From: Methanohalobium sp046546175
Lineage (GTDB): Archaea; Halobacteriota; Methanosarcinia; Methanosarcinales; Methanosarcinaceae
NCBI RefSeq assembly: GCF_046546175.1
Contig: NZ_JBKGYF010000051.1
Span: 1-12,334, forward strand
Direction: 5' to 3'
Length of the DNA: 12,334 nucleotides
The notes under the pieces are model-generated. The model was not told where the DNA came from, ran no database searches, and saw only the letters and a list, made by a program, of their open reading frames with translations. This document shows, piece after piece, positions 6,338 through 12,334 of the stretch (position 1 is its first letter; every line of letters begins with the position of its first letter). The translations under genes were made by a program, and so were the position numbers.

Positions 6338-6352
6338 ATGCAACCATTGCAT
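6338..6352. repeat. Inverted repeat ATGCAA-CCA-TTGCAT in the mtd-serB divergent region
   Basis: A perfect 6-base inverted repeat with a 3-base spacer, with a further TTGCATG copy at 6305-6311. It sits upstream of the mtd TATA box and well upstream of the probable serB promoter, so it could be an activator or regulator site for either gene. With so few bases, chance is a real possibility in AT-rich DNA. Confidence 0.3.
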
Positions 6353-6432
6353 GTTATTTAAAAGATACGGATTTTTCCAGAGCATCTATCCATAACTATT
6401 ATATTTCAACAAATATAATTAATAATCGAAAA

Positions 6433-6443
6433 CATTATATTAA
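6433..6443 (+). promoter_or_regulatory. serB: Candidate TATA box for serB
   Basis: CATTATATTAA is the best placed of several AT boxes (others near 6398 and 6414) upstream of serB. It would start transcription around 6465, only about 10 bases before the first ATG, consistent with the lack of a ribosome binding site there. Confidence 0.3.
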
Positions 6444-6473
6444 TTGTTGCAATAGATTGGGCGAAAAAATTAA

Positions 6474-7235
6474 ATGCATTGTAATCTATGTAAATCCAAT
6501 CCTAGCAAATTACAAGACTATTTCCTCATTAGAATTTTCTCTGGGTTTGATCAAGTGAATTCCACTGATAATAATTTTAATAACGATAAGAGACCTAAAA
6601 AACTCATTGTTTTCGATATGGACAGTACCCTCATAGATGCTGAATGCATCGATGAACTTGGAGAAGCAGCAGGTGCAGGTGACGAAATATCTGAAATCAC
6701 AGAGCAGGCAATGGAAGGAGATATTGATTATGAGGATTCACTTGTTAAAAGAGTGCAGCTTCTCAAGGGTACTGGATTTGAGACTGCACAGGAAGTGATA
6801 GAAAATCTACCTCTCATGCCAGGTGCCAAAGAGTTAATTAGTTATGTCAAATCATTGGGATACAAAACCGCAATGGTGTCAAGTGGATTCACATTAGCTA
6901 CAGACTATATCGGAAAAGTACTGGATATAGATTACGTAGTTTCAAACGAACTTGTTATAGATAATGGATGTCTGACAGGTGAAGTAAGAGGACCCCTGAC
7001 AAAACAGGATTCCAAAGAGGATGTTTTTGAACAGATAGCCCAGATGAATTGTGTATATGCAAAGGATTGCATAGCAGTTGGCGACGGAGCAAATGATATA
7101 TGTATGTTCAAAAAGGCCGGATATTCCATAGCATTTAACTCCAAACCTATACTGCGACAATATGCAAATGTGGTCATTACACGTAAAGATTTGAGAGCGA
7201 TAATACCTGTTATCGAGGCGCTAAATATGGGATGA
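6474..7235 (+). CDS. serB: Phosphoserine phosphatase
   Basis: HAD-superfamily enzyme hydrolysing O-phosphoserine to serine, the last step of the phosphorylated serine pathway. Residues of the Methanocaldococcus jannaschii enzyme line up with a constant shift of 37: D48 and D50 in DMDST (nucleophile and acid), E57 and R93 (substrate), S136 in SSGFT, K181, and D204 in GDGAND. The active site is complete. The oddity is the N-terminus: the first ATG adds 37 residues relative to M. jannaschii, including an HCNLC motif, and has no ribosome binding site. An in-frame GTG at 6555, preceded by a GGGTTTGAT stretch, would give a more usual 226-residue protein. It shares its substrate with SepS, encoded 4 kb upstream, and is followed by a coiled-coil gene 55 bases on. 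Confidence 0.93.
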   Translation: MHCNLCKSNPSKLQDYFLIRIFSGFDQVNSTDNNFNNDKRPKKLIVFDMDSTLIDAECIDELGEAAGAGDEISEITEQAMEGDIDYEDSLVKRVQLLKGTGFETAQEVIENLPLMPGAKELISYVKSLGYKTAMVSSGFTLATDYIGKVLDIDYVVSNELVIDNGCLTGEVRGPLTKQDSKEDVFEQIAQMNCVYAKDCIAVGDGANDICMFKKAGYSIAFNSKPILRQYANVVITRKDLRAIIPVIEALNMG

Positions 7236-7256
7236 GGCTATAGATAATATAAAATT

Positions 7257-7270
7257 CCAGCTTTTGCTGG
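7257..7270 (+). repeat. Small hairpin between serB and the coiled-coil gene
   Basis: CCAGC-TTTT-GCTGG is a perfect 5-base, mostly G-C stem with a T4 loop, just 4 bases before the GGAGG of the next gene. It could protect an mRNA end or affect access to the ribosome binding site. No T-run follows, so it is unlikely to be a terminator. Confidence 0.35.
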
Positions 7271-7290
7271 TTCGGGAGGATCAACAAAAC

Positions 7291-8157
7291 ATGTTAAAAG
7301 AATTGAACGAAAGAAAAAATGAATTAAGAAAACTATCTGAACAATACAAAGAAAAACGTAATGAACTCAATGCTCATGCAAGTGAACTCGCTTCAAAAAG
7401 AAACGAATTAAACAAGCGCACAAAAGACCTGATAAATGAAGCCCAGGAATATAAAAAACTCCGGGACGAAAATAACAAAATGGTACAGGAAAACAAGGAC
7501 AAACGTGATGAACTTAATTCTGAAGCGAATAAACTGTACTCAAAAATCGAAAAAATCCGGAGTAAAAACAATATTGACGGTCCTTCCCTGAAAGAAATTG
7601 AAAAAGAAATACAGCGCCTGGAATTTACCCAGCAAACTGAAGTACTTACACCTCAGAAAGAAAAAGAACTGGTCAACAAAATCCAAGACCTTCGGAAGCA
7701 GTATGAAACCAAGAAAGAACAGCTTGAAAACAATACTGAAATCCAGAAATTATCCGAAGAAGCTCAGGAATACAGAGATGAAGCATCCAAATATCATGAA
7801 GCTCTTGCTGAGTACGCCCAGAAAGCTCAGGAATACCACAATTACATGGTACAAACTTTTAAAAAAGCCGATCAGATAAGAGAAGAAGCGGATGAAACTC
7901 ACAAACAGTTTGTAGAATACCAGGATACTGCCGATGAACAACACAAAAAGTTCATAGCCATCCAGAAAGACATGCGCGATATAGAAAAAGAAATCCGCAA
8001 CCTTAAGAAATCTGAGCCAAGAGGCAAAAAGGTAGATAAAGAAAGTGCTGACAAAGATGCAGAAACTATTTTCTCCCAATTCAAAAGCGGGGAGAAAAAA
8101 CTCACTACCGAATCACTGCTTACTTTGCAAAAATCAGGCTTTTTGAAGAAAAAATAA
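7291..8157 (+). CDS. Long coiled-coil protein (COG1340 type)
   Basis: A 288-residue protein made almost wholly of charged helix, rich in Glu, Lys, Gln and Asn, with no membrane segment. The first part has a 14-residue periodicity (KRNELN...KRNELN, about 27-46). The middle (about 150-230) shows 11-residue-like spacing of aromatic and alanine positions (EAQEYRDEASK, AQEYHNYMVQT and so on). A short conserved-looking end follows (ETIFSQFKSGEKKLTTESLLTLQKSGFL), a tail seen in this archaeal family. Homologues in methanogens are often next to serB and are sometimes labelled phosphoserine phosphatase for that reason; nothing here resembles a phosphatase. The ATG at 7291 is chosen because GGGAGGATC (7274-7282) sits 8 bases upstream; an upstream TTG would include the binding site itself. 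Function unknown; an oligomeric scaffold is the natural guess. Confidence 0.82.
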   Translation: MLKELNERKNELRKLSEQYKEKRNELNAHASELASKRNELNKRTKDLINEAQEYKKLRDENNKMVQENKDKRDELNSEANKLYSKIEKIRSKNNIDGPSLKEIEKEIQRLEFTQQTEVLTPQKEKELVNKIQDLRKQYETKKEQLENNTEIQKLSEEAQEYRDEASKYHEALAEYAQKAQEYHNYMVQTFKKADQIREEADETHKQFVEYQDTADEQHKKFIAIQKDMRDIEKEIRNLKKSEPRGKKVDKESADKDAETIFSQFKSGEKKLTTESLLTLQKSGFLKKK

Positions 8158-8163
8158 ATAATT

Positions 8164-8198
8164 ACTCTACCATGTATTGGTAAGAGTTTTTACTTTTT
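8164..8198. terminator. Bidirectional terminator between convergent genes
   Basis: CTCTACC (8165-8171) pairs with GGTAAGAG (8179-8186) with one bulged A. T-runs follow on the plus strand (TTTTTACTTTTTAC). On the minus strand another T-run (TATTTTTTCTTC) follows the same hairpin. It lies exactly between the coiled-coil gene and the radical SAM gene, which converge. Confidence 0.6.
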
Positions 8199-8200
8199 AC

Positions 8201-9349
8201 TTATTTTTCCGGTTTTGATAATCCCAGATATTTTTCTCTGAATTCCGAATTTCGCATCAAACAGTAATTTGCATCAAAGATTTTTTCCTTTTGTAGACCA
8301 TCCCAGACATCTTTAAGCGAGTTTTTGTAGATATTACCATAAGGCAGTGGCATACAGGCACATGGATATACATCCCCTTCAGGTGTCACATGCAACCATT
8401 TTTTACCTGCAAAACAGCCGGTAATTTCCAGAATATGAGGTACGGAAAATATTCTGGGACCTTTTATTGTGTCGGCATGTTTTACAAATCTGTCAAACTT
8501 TTCATAGTCCAGATGGGATAATGTTTCTGATTCATGGTCAATCCAGCGACCTGTTGGTACAACTTCAAAAAAAGACAGTTCATGGACACCCATATCGTAC
8601 GCAAGTTCATAAAAATCGTATAGTTCATCGATGTTCCGCTTTGTGAGGACCACATAGATATTTACAAGCAACCCTGCTTCAAGAGAATTTCTTATTGCAG
8701 ACATTGCTTCTTCAAAAACACCTTTGCGGCCCCTCATTAAATCATGGTTATGTTCTTTTGCACTGTCCAGACTAACGGTTAGCATATCCAGACCTGCTTC
8801 TTTTAAATCGCAAGCTCGTTGTTTACTCAATCCCACTCCTGATGTGAAAAGACCAGTTATTGCGCGTGCAGAATCCACATACTGTATCAGATCTTCCAGA
8901 CCACTGTATACAAGAGGTTCCCCCCCGTCAAAGATTATAAAAGTTGAACCAAGTTGTAGACACTGGTCGATAACATCTTTGATTTTGTCGGGTTCAAGGC
9001 TTTTCTTATTATTGGTATCCGGAAGGGCGCAGTGGACGCATTTGTTTGGACATTCTTCTGTTATTGATATTGTTACCTGCTCAGGTGTGTCCCTACCAAA
9101 GTGAGCATTAATCTGGGAAGACACCAAACGGGAAAATGCATTGCTTGGTATAGGAGGCATCCATGTAGAAAAAATCAGATGGTCATCTTCTACTTTTGCT
9201 GGTTTTGCACCATCAAAAAACCCAAGCATATTTGATACAATGGGTTTCAGGATGGGTGAAGCAAAGCCTTCTGTTTTTATCCGTACATACCCGTCCTCTA
9301 CAACCGCATACACTTTAAAAGCCGGATTACTGTAAAGGCTGTATTTCAT
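8201..9349 (-). CDS. Radical SAM protein with SPASM-like C-terminal cysteine domain
   Basis: A 382-residue enzyme with the radical SAM cluster motif C100-x3-C104-x2-C107 (ECPNKCVHC) and the SAM-binding GGEP at 142-145. The first 90 residues are an unassigned N-terminal domain without cysteine. The C-terminus carries C312, C330, C332 and C363 around a HVTPEGDVYPCACMPLPYGNI segment. This is the usual SPASM/twitch layout that holds an auxiliary iron-sulfur cluster; four cysteines suffice for about one extra cluster. Such enzymes modify peptides or small molecules, but the substrate cannot be read from the sequence. It starts 15 bases after the reductase gene on the same strand, so it is most likely the last gene of the tgtA-UbiA-reductase run and may act on the same prenylated product. 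There is no small precursor-peptide gene beside it. Confidence 0.88.
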   Translation of the reverse strand: MKYSLYSNPAFKVYAVVEDGYVRIKTEGFASPILKPIVSNMLGFFDGAKPAKVEDDHLIFSTWMPPIPSNAFSRLVSSQINAHFGRDTPEQVTISITEECPNKCVHCALPDTNNKKSLEPDKIKDVIDQCLQLGSTFIIFDGGEPLVYSGLEDLIQYVDSARAITGLFTSGVGLSKQRACDLKEAGLDMLTVSLDSAKEHNHDLMRGRKGVFEEAMSAIRNSLEAGLLVNIYVVLTKRNIDELYDFYELAYDMGVHELSFFEVVPTGRWIDHESETLSHLDYEKFDRFVKHADTIKGPRIFSVPHILEITGCFAGKKWLHVTPEGDVYPCACMPLPYGNIYKNSLKDVWDGLQKEKIFDANYCLMRNSEFREKYLGLSKPEK

Positions 9350-9364
9350 TTATGAACCAACTGT

Positions 9365-10522
9365 TTATTTATTTCTCAATAATGCTTTATATGATAGTAA
9401 AGCTTTTGGATTATTTTGTAATAGAAACATACCAATCTGCATTGCCTGGTTAAAAGGACTACCTTTGATAAAAGAAAGGTCTTGACCTTCAAAATTTTTC
9501 ATCATTTCATCAATTTCATGGTCATCCATTTTACGAAGCGTTTCAAGTGCTATGCGACCAAGGTAATACTCCGTTCTGAATTCACTGTTCCACACTTTCC
9601 GGTATTGTGAAAGTACCCTTTTTGACACATCACCTTTTAATAACGCATCAGCTGCAACATTACCTGCTATTTGACCTGCACGCATCCCATATCCTATTCC
9701 AGACTGACCTGCTGCACCACCAACTACCATGATACCATCTGAAACTATCTGGTTCGGTATACAGGCTATCGGATCACCACCTGTTTTTTTATTTATAATT
9801 TTTAAGTCATCCAGACCTTTGATACTTTTGAATTTTTCTAGCCAATTATCAAAGAATTCTGAAACATCTATCCCGTGCCTTCTAACATATACTCCGATAG
9901 TAGCTCTGTTATTGCCACATGGTGAATAGGTGGATTTCCAACCTGGTGCTACACTACCCAGATAATATTCAAACATATCAGGATTTCCTATACCATCGGA
10001 TTCAATTTCCGCTTCCATTGCCCATGCTATATCTTCTGGATGTTTTACAGTTTTCAATCCCAGAAGTTGTGCGATGTTTGAATTAATACCATCTGCTGCA
10101 ATTACAATTTTTGTTTTAAGAGGTCCCTTTGAAGTGCTCACAGTAAATGTGTTTCCGCTTTTTATTACATTGTAGGCTTCAACACCCATTCGGATATCCA
10201 CACCTGCATTTCTGACCTGTGCGGCGTAATACATATCAAATTTAGTGCGGTCTATAAAGTATCCAATTGATTCTACTGTTACACGGTTACCTGTGGGTGA
10301 GATAATATGTGCCCCTTTTAAGTTTTTAATTACATAGTTCTGGTCTACATCTTCTCCTGTTTTATCAAACATCGTTTTAAAAAATGTATTTGCAGGGTGC
10401 GGTGATACATCCATACCCGGTTTTTTGTCTATGAGAATTACATCCGCACCACCTGTTGAAGCTTCTCTGGCAGCCATTAAACCAGCAGGTGAAGCCCCGA
10501 TTATAAGCACATCAGCATCCAT
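9365..10522 (-). CDS. Geranylgeranyl-reductase-family FAD oxidoreductase (divergent)
   Basis: A 385-residue flavoprotein of the COG0644 family, whose members saturate isoprenoid double bonds in archaeal lipids, chlorophyll or quinones. The N-terminal Rossmann motif is GASPAG (9-14), with the strand-end acidic residue in LIDKK. A second FAD segment reads VVGGAAGQSGIGYGMRAG, where Gly replaces the usual Asp of GDAAG. The family's YxWxFP-type substrate segment appears only in changed form (APGWKSTYSPCG). It may therefore act on a different prenyl substrate from the bulk-lipid reductase. The ATG at 10522 follows AAGGA by 11 bases and begins right at the FAD fold; a TTG at 10540 behind GGTGAT, which contains the UbiA stop codon, is a good alternative. 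It sits between UbiA and radical SAM genes, in one operon. Confidence 0.87.
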   Translation of the reverse strand: MDADVLIIGASPAGLMAAREASTGGADVILIDKKPGMDVSPHPANTFFKTMFDKTGEDVDQNYVIKNLKGAHIISPTGNRVTVESIGYFIDRTKFDMYYAAQVRNAGVDIRMGVEAYNVIKSGNTFTVSTSKGPLKTKIVIAADGINSNIAQLLGLKTVKHPEDIAWAMEAEIESDGIGNPDMFEYYLGSVAPGWKSTYSPCGNNRATIGVYVRRHGIDVSEFFDNWLEKFKSIKGLDDLKIINKKTGGDPIACIPNQIVSDGIMVVGGAAGQSGIGYGMRAGQIAGNVAADALLKGDVSKRVLSQYRKVWNSEFRTEYYLGRIALETLRKMDDHEIDEMMKNFEGQDLSFIKGSPFNQAMQIGMFLLQNNPKALLSYKALLRNK

Positions 10523-10544
10523 TGTATCAGTTCCTTTCAAGATA

Positions 10545-11486
10545 TCACCATAGAATTGCAGTATAACCACTCACAAGTGTAGAAAGAAGTACATCCAGTA
10601 TAAGAGATCCAAACATTATGCCTCTATACCTGGAACCCTGGAGAAACAGGTCTCCACCCCTTTCAGGGGTGGATTTTATTATAAAATCAAGTGACTGGAT
10701 AATTATCCACGCACCGCCGATGATAGCACCTGCAAAAAATACCGGACCTAAACCGGCTGTCCACCCTATAATAAGTGACGCTGATACACCAACCATCCAG
10801 CAGGCTGTTACAAATTTAGCAGTTGCAGGGACACCAAAAACTACTGGGAATGTTGGTTTATCCTTCTCCCTGTCTCCCTCGACATCTCTTGCTACTCCTG
10901 ATAGAGTAAAACCCCAGTCTGTAACACACATCATGATACCTAGGAATATTCCGGGAATCGGAAGGATTACATCATCTACACCCCTCAAAATACCCGCAGG
11001 ATCAAATGCCAGCCAGATCCCGACAGGCACCAGCCCATAAGCAATTCCAACAGGAACAAAACTAAAGAACGTTTCGCTTTTGGCAAACTTTGAATAGATA
11101 CTGATTGTCAGGACAGCAAGTATGAGTACCACAAATGATTCAGGGTTCAGATATAAAGCTGCAGCTGAAGCAACCAGTACTAGAAAAAGAGAATACATCA
11201 ATGCTTTTTTAACTGATAATTGGGATGAAGCAAGAGGACGATTTGGGAGGTTGATTTTATCAACTTCAACATCACAACAGTCATTATATACATAGGAACT
11301 TGTTATTGCTGCATAACCACCAATAACCGCTATTAAGAAGGGGATTATCGATGGTAGAGTTCCCATCGCCAGGTATGATGCCAGCAAAGCACTGGCTGCT
11401 GGTAGTGCTATATCCATATCTGCTATTTCAGGTCTGAGCAATTCAATGTAAGGGTGAAGCGTTTTTGCTTTTTTTGAAGATACCAA
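10545..11486 (-). CDS. UbiA-family membrane prenyltransferase
   Basis: A polytopic membrane enzyme, about eight or nine helices, that moves a polyprenyl group from its diphosphate onto an acceptor. Both Mg-diphosphate motifs are present: NDCCDVEVD in the first half, followed by the conserved PNRPL, and RDVEGDREKDKPTFPVVFG in the second. The family includes archaeal DGGGP synthase, chlorophyll synthase and quinone prenyltransferases. The second motif here is closest in style to the VEGDR subgroup, and the acceptor cannot be decided. The start is uncertain. TTG at 11486 has a well-placed GGTGAT (11490-11495) and leaves 13 residues before PYIELLRPE; a GTG at 11528 without a binding site would add 14 residues and overlap tgtA by 11 bases. 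Its stop TGA lies inside a GGTGAT for the reductase gene, which suggests translational coupling. Confidence 0.9.
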   Translation of the reverse strand: MVSSKKAKTLHPYIELLRPEIADMDIALPAASALLASYLAMGTLPSIIPFLIAVIGGYAAITSSYVYNDCCDVEVDKINLPNRPLASSQLSVKKALMYSLFLVLVASAAALYLNPESFVVLILAVLTISIYSKFAKSETFFSFVPVGIAYGLVPVGIWLAFDPAGILRGVDDVILPIPGIFLGIMMCVTDWGFTLSGVARDVEGDREKDKPTFPVVFGVPATAKFVTACWMVGVSASLIIGWTAGLGPVFFAGAIIGGAWIIIQSLDFIIKSTPERGGDLFLQGSRYRGIMFGSLILDVLLSTLVSGYTAILW

Positions 11487-11489
11487 TAT

Positions 11490-11495
11490 ATCACC
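11490..11495 (-). promoter_or_regulatory. Ribosome binding site for a TTG start of the UbiA gene
   Basis: On the minus strand GGTGAT is followed by three bases and TTG. Because GGUGAU pairs with the inner AUCACC of the 16S tail, this short gap gives normal spacing. The same arrangement (GGTGAT, three bases, TTG) recurs at the reductase gene near 10540-10549. Confidence 0.45.
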
Positions 11496-11517
11496 GATTA
11501 CAGAAACACAATTCAGT

Positions 11518-12334
11518 TTAAATTTCACTAGATTTTACAAGTTTTGCGATTTCAGATATTTTATCGATTAACGGATGATAGATATCATATTCATGAATAA
11601 AGGTAAATTTTGCCTCTGGATTTTGTTCAATAAGTTTGATAGTATTTAAAAGTGCCACTTCCATAGATTCATATTCAGGACTAGATATTGTTTCAAGATT
11701 AAAAGGATATACTTCCATTAACTCTACCGGAAAACTTCCCATAGGTGGCTTGAATACCAAAACATTGTCAAATTCTTTATCCCAGTTTGTAGAATCGGTA
11801 CGGATAACAGCTGACCCTGTTACAGTAAATCGATTAATCCGTTTTGAAAAATGTAAGATTTCCGGCCGTCTGGATGATTCCGGTCCACAGTAGAAAAATG
11901 TGGATTTTGTTGCAGGATCATATTTTTCCAGCCAATCAGAATATGAATACATTTTTTTCAAAGCTTCCAGAAGTCTTGGGTGGTTACGACATCGCTGTTC
12001 TACTAGCTCAAGCAAATCACCCTCTTTTATTGCTTGTTTCACGAGATTCATTTCTTCAAATGTTACATAAAGATTGTGCCTTGCAAGGAGCTCCACATTG
12101 TTTTCCGCGTCTTTAAGCTCTTTTGCTGTATAATTTGCGCATATCGGACAAGAACATGGTAAATAATGTAAATTTTCAAGATGATAGGTACCATAGACAG
12201 TGATGTATCGTTTTTTCTTTGCATACAGTGCATAGGCTGCAGAATCAAATAAATCACATCCTAGTGCAACTTCCAGTGCAAAACCCATCGGATGACCAGC
12301 TCCAAAAAGATGTACAGGAGAGGATGGTTTTAAA
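11518..12334 (-). CDS. tgtA: Archaeosine tRNA-guanine transglycosylase, C-terminal part (5' end outside window)
   Basis: ArcTGT swaps guanine-15 in the D-loop of archaeal tRNAs for preQ0, the first step to archaeosine. The open frame runs to the window edge (272 codons including the stop) and begins LKPSSPVHLFGAGHPMGFALE. The GCDLFDSAAYALYA segment carries the nucleophilic aspartate (D249 in the Pyrococcus horikoshii enzyme). The zinc site is kept as CSC-x2-C plus a histidine 21 residues later in LLARHN. About 241 residues follow the nucleophile against roughly 330 in P. horikoshii, so the C-terminal PUA domain is missing and may be encoded elsewhere. The internal ATG of HPMGF is not a start. 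Its end abuts or overlaps the UbiA gene by up to 11 bases, so they share a transcript although their roles look unrelated. Confidence 0.94.
   Translation of the reverse strand, partial: LKPSSPVHLFGAGHPMGFALEVALGCDLFDSAAYALYAKKKRYITVYGTYHLENLHYLPCSCPICANYTAKELKDAENNVELLARHNLYVTFEEMNLVKQAIKEGDLLELVEQRCRNHPRLLEALKKMYSYSDWLEKYDPATKSTFFYCGPESSRRPEILHFSKRINRFTVTGSAVIRTDSTNWDKEFDNVLVFKPPMGSFPVELMEVYPFNLETISSPEYESMEVALLNTIKLIEQNPEAKFTFIHEYDIYHPLIDKISEIAKLVKSSEI

Noticed and set aside
6203..6473. Possible tRNA, riboswitch or small gene in the divergent region
   Set aside because: Very AT-rich with only short palindromes; no cloverleaf, no CCA-type end and no convincing small frame seen.
7598..8079. 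Plus and minus frames inside the coiled-coil gene, the minus one rich in Phe and Leu
   Set aside because: The hydrophobic look comes from reading Lys/Glu-rich codons in reverse; low-complexity coding strands always produce this.
8724..9104. 126-codon plus-strand frame inside the radical SAM gene
   Set aside because: Lies across the conserved cysteine motif on the other strand and has no start signal.
10618..11040. 140-codon plus-strand frame inside the UbiA gene
   Set aside because: Shadow of the membrane helices on the opposite strand; proline/threonine-rich with no family resemblance.

Overview
The window looks like the chromosome of a methanogenic archaeon of the Methanosarcinales, most likely a methylotrophic member of the Methanosarcinaceae with an AT-rich genome; I cannot fix the genus. 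The evidence is a coenzyme F420-dependent methylene-tetrahydromethanopterin dehydrogenase (mtd), phosphoseryl-tRNA synthetase (sepS), archaeosine tRNA-guanine transglycosylase (tgtA), archaeal proteasome-chaperone-like and DUF473 proteins, a geranylgeranyl-reductase-family flavoprotein, AT-rich TATA-type promoters, and GGTGA-type ribosome binding sites that match the archaeal 16S rRNA 3' end.

Left edge, 1-140: the last 25 codons of an IS200/IS605-type TnpB and its right end. This includes a stem-loop ending in TTCAC, so the 3' end of an omega-RNA-like guide RNA and its flanking guide are probably here. The rest of the element lies outside. The left gene block (141-3776, + strand) is a compact run: translin/TRAX-like RNase, sepS, endonuclease V (overlaps sepS by 8 bases, TTG start), and a DUF169 protein overlapping endonuclease V. 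It converges on a minus-strand pair, PAC2-family proteasome assembly chaperone followed by DUF473 (4997-3824).

The centre holds mtd on the minus strand, with a small 56-codon membrane protein just downstream that is easily missed. A 271-base AT-rich divergent region separates mtd from serB on the plus strand and carries promoter elements and several inverted repeats. After serB comes a long coiled-coil protein of the COG1340 type. A hairpin with T-runs then separates it from the convergent right-hand block.

The right block (12334-8201, minus strand) is tgtA (5' part outside the window), a UbiA-family prenyltransferase, a divergent geranylgeranyl-reductase-like flavoprotein, and a radical SAM protein with a SPASM-like C-terminus. 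The last three look like one co-transcribed prenyl-lipid or prenyl-cofactor module whose product is not obvious from sequence. It is the part of the window most likely to hold an undescribed pathway. Methanophenazine or another prenylated membrane compound is a reasonable but unproven guess.

Two themes link genes across the window. SepS and SerB both use O-phosphoserine, for tRNA charging and for serine formation respectively. Translin-like RNase, SepS and TgtA are all RNA-centred functions. No tRNA, rRNA or CRISPR array was seen.
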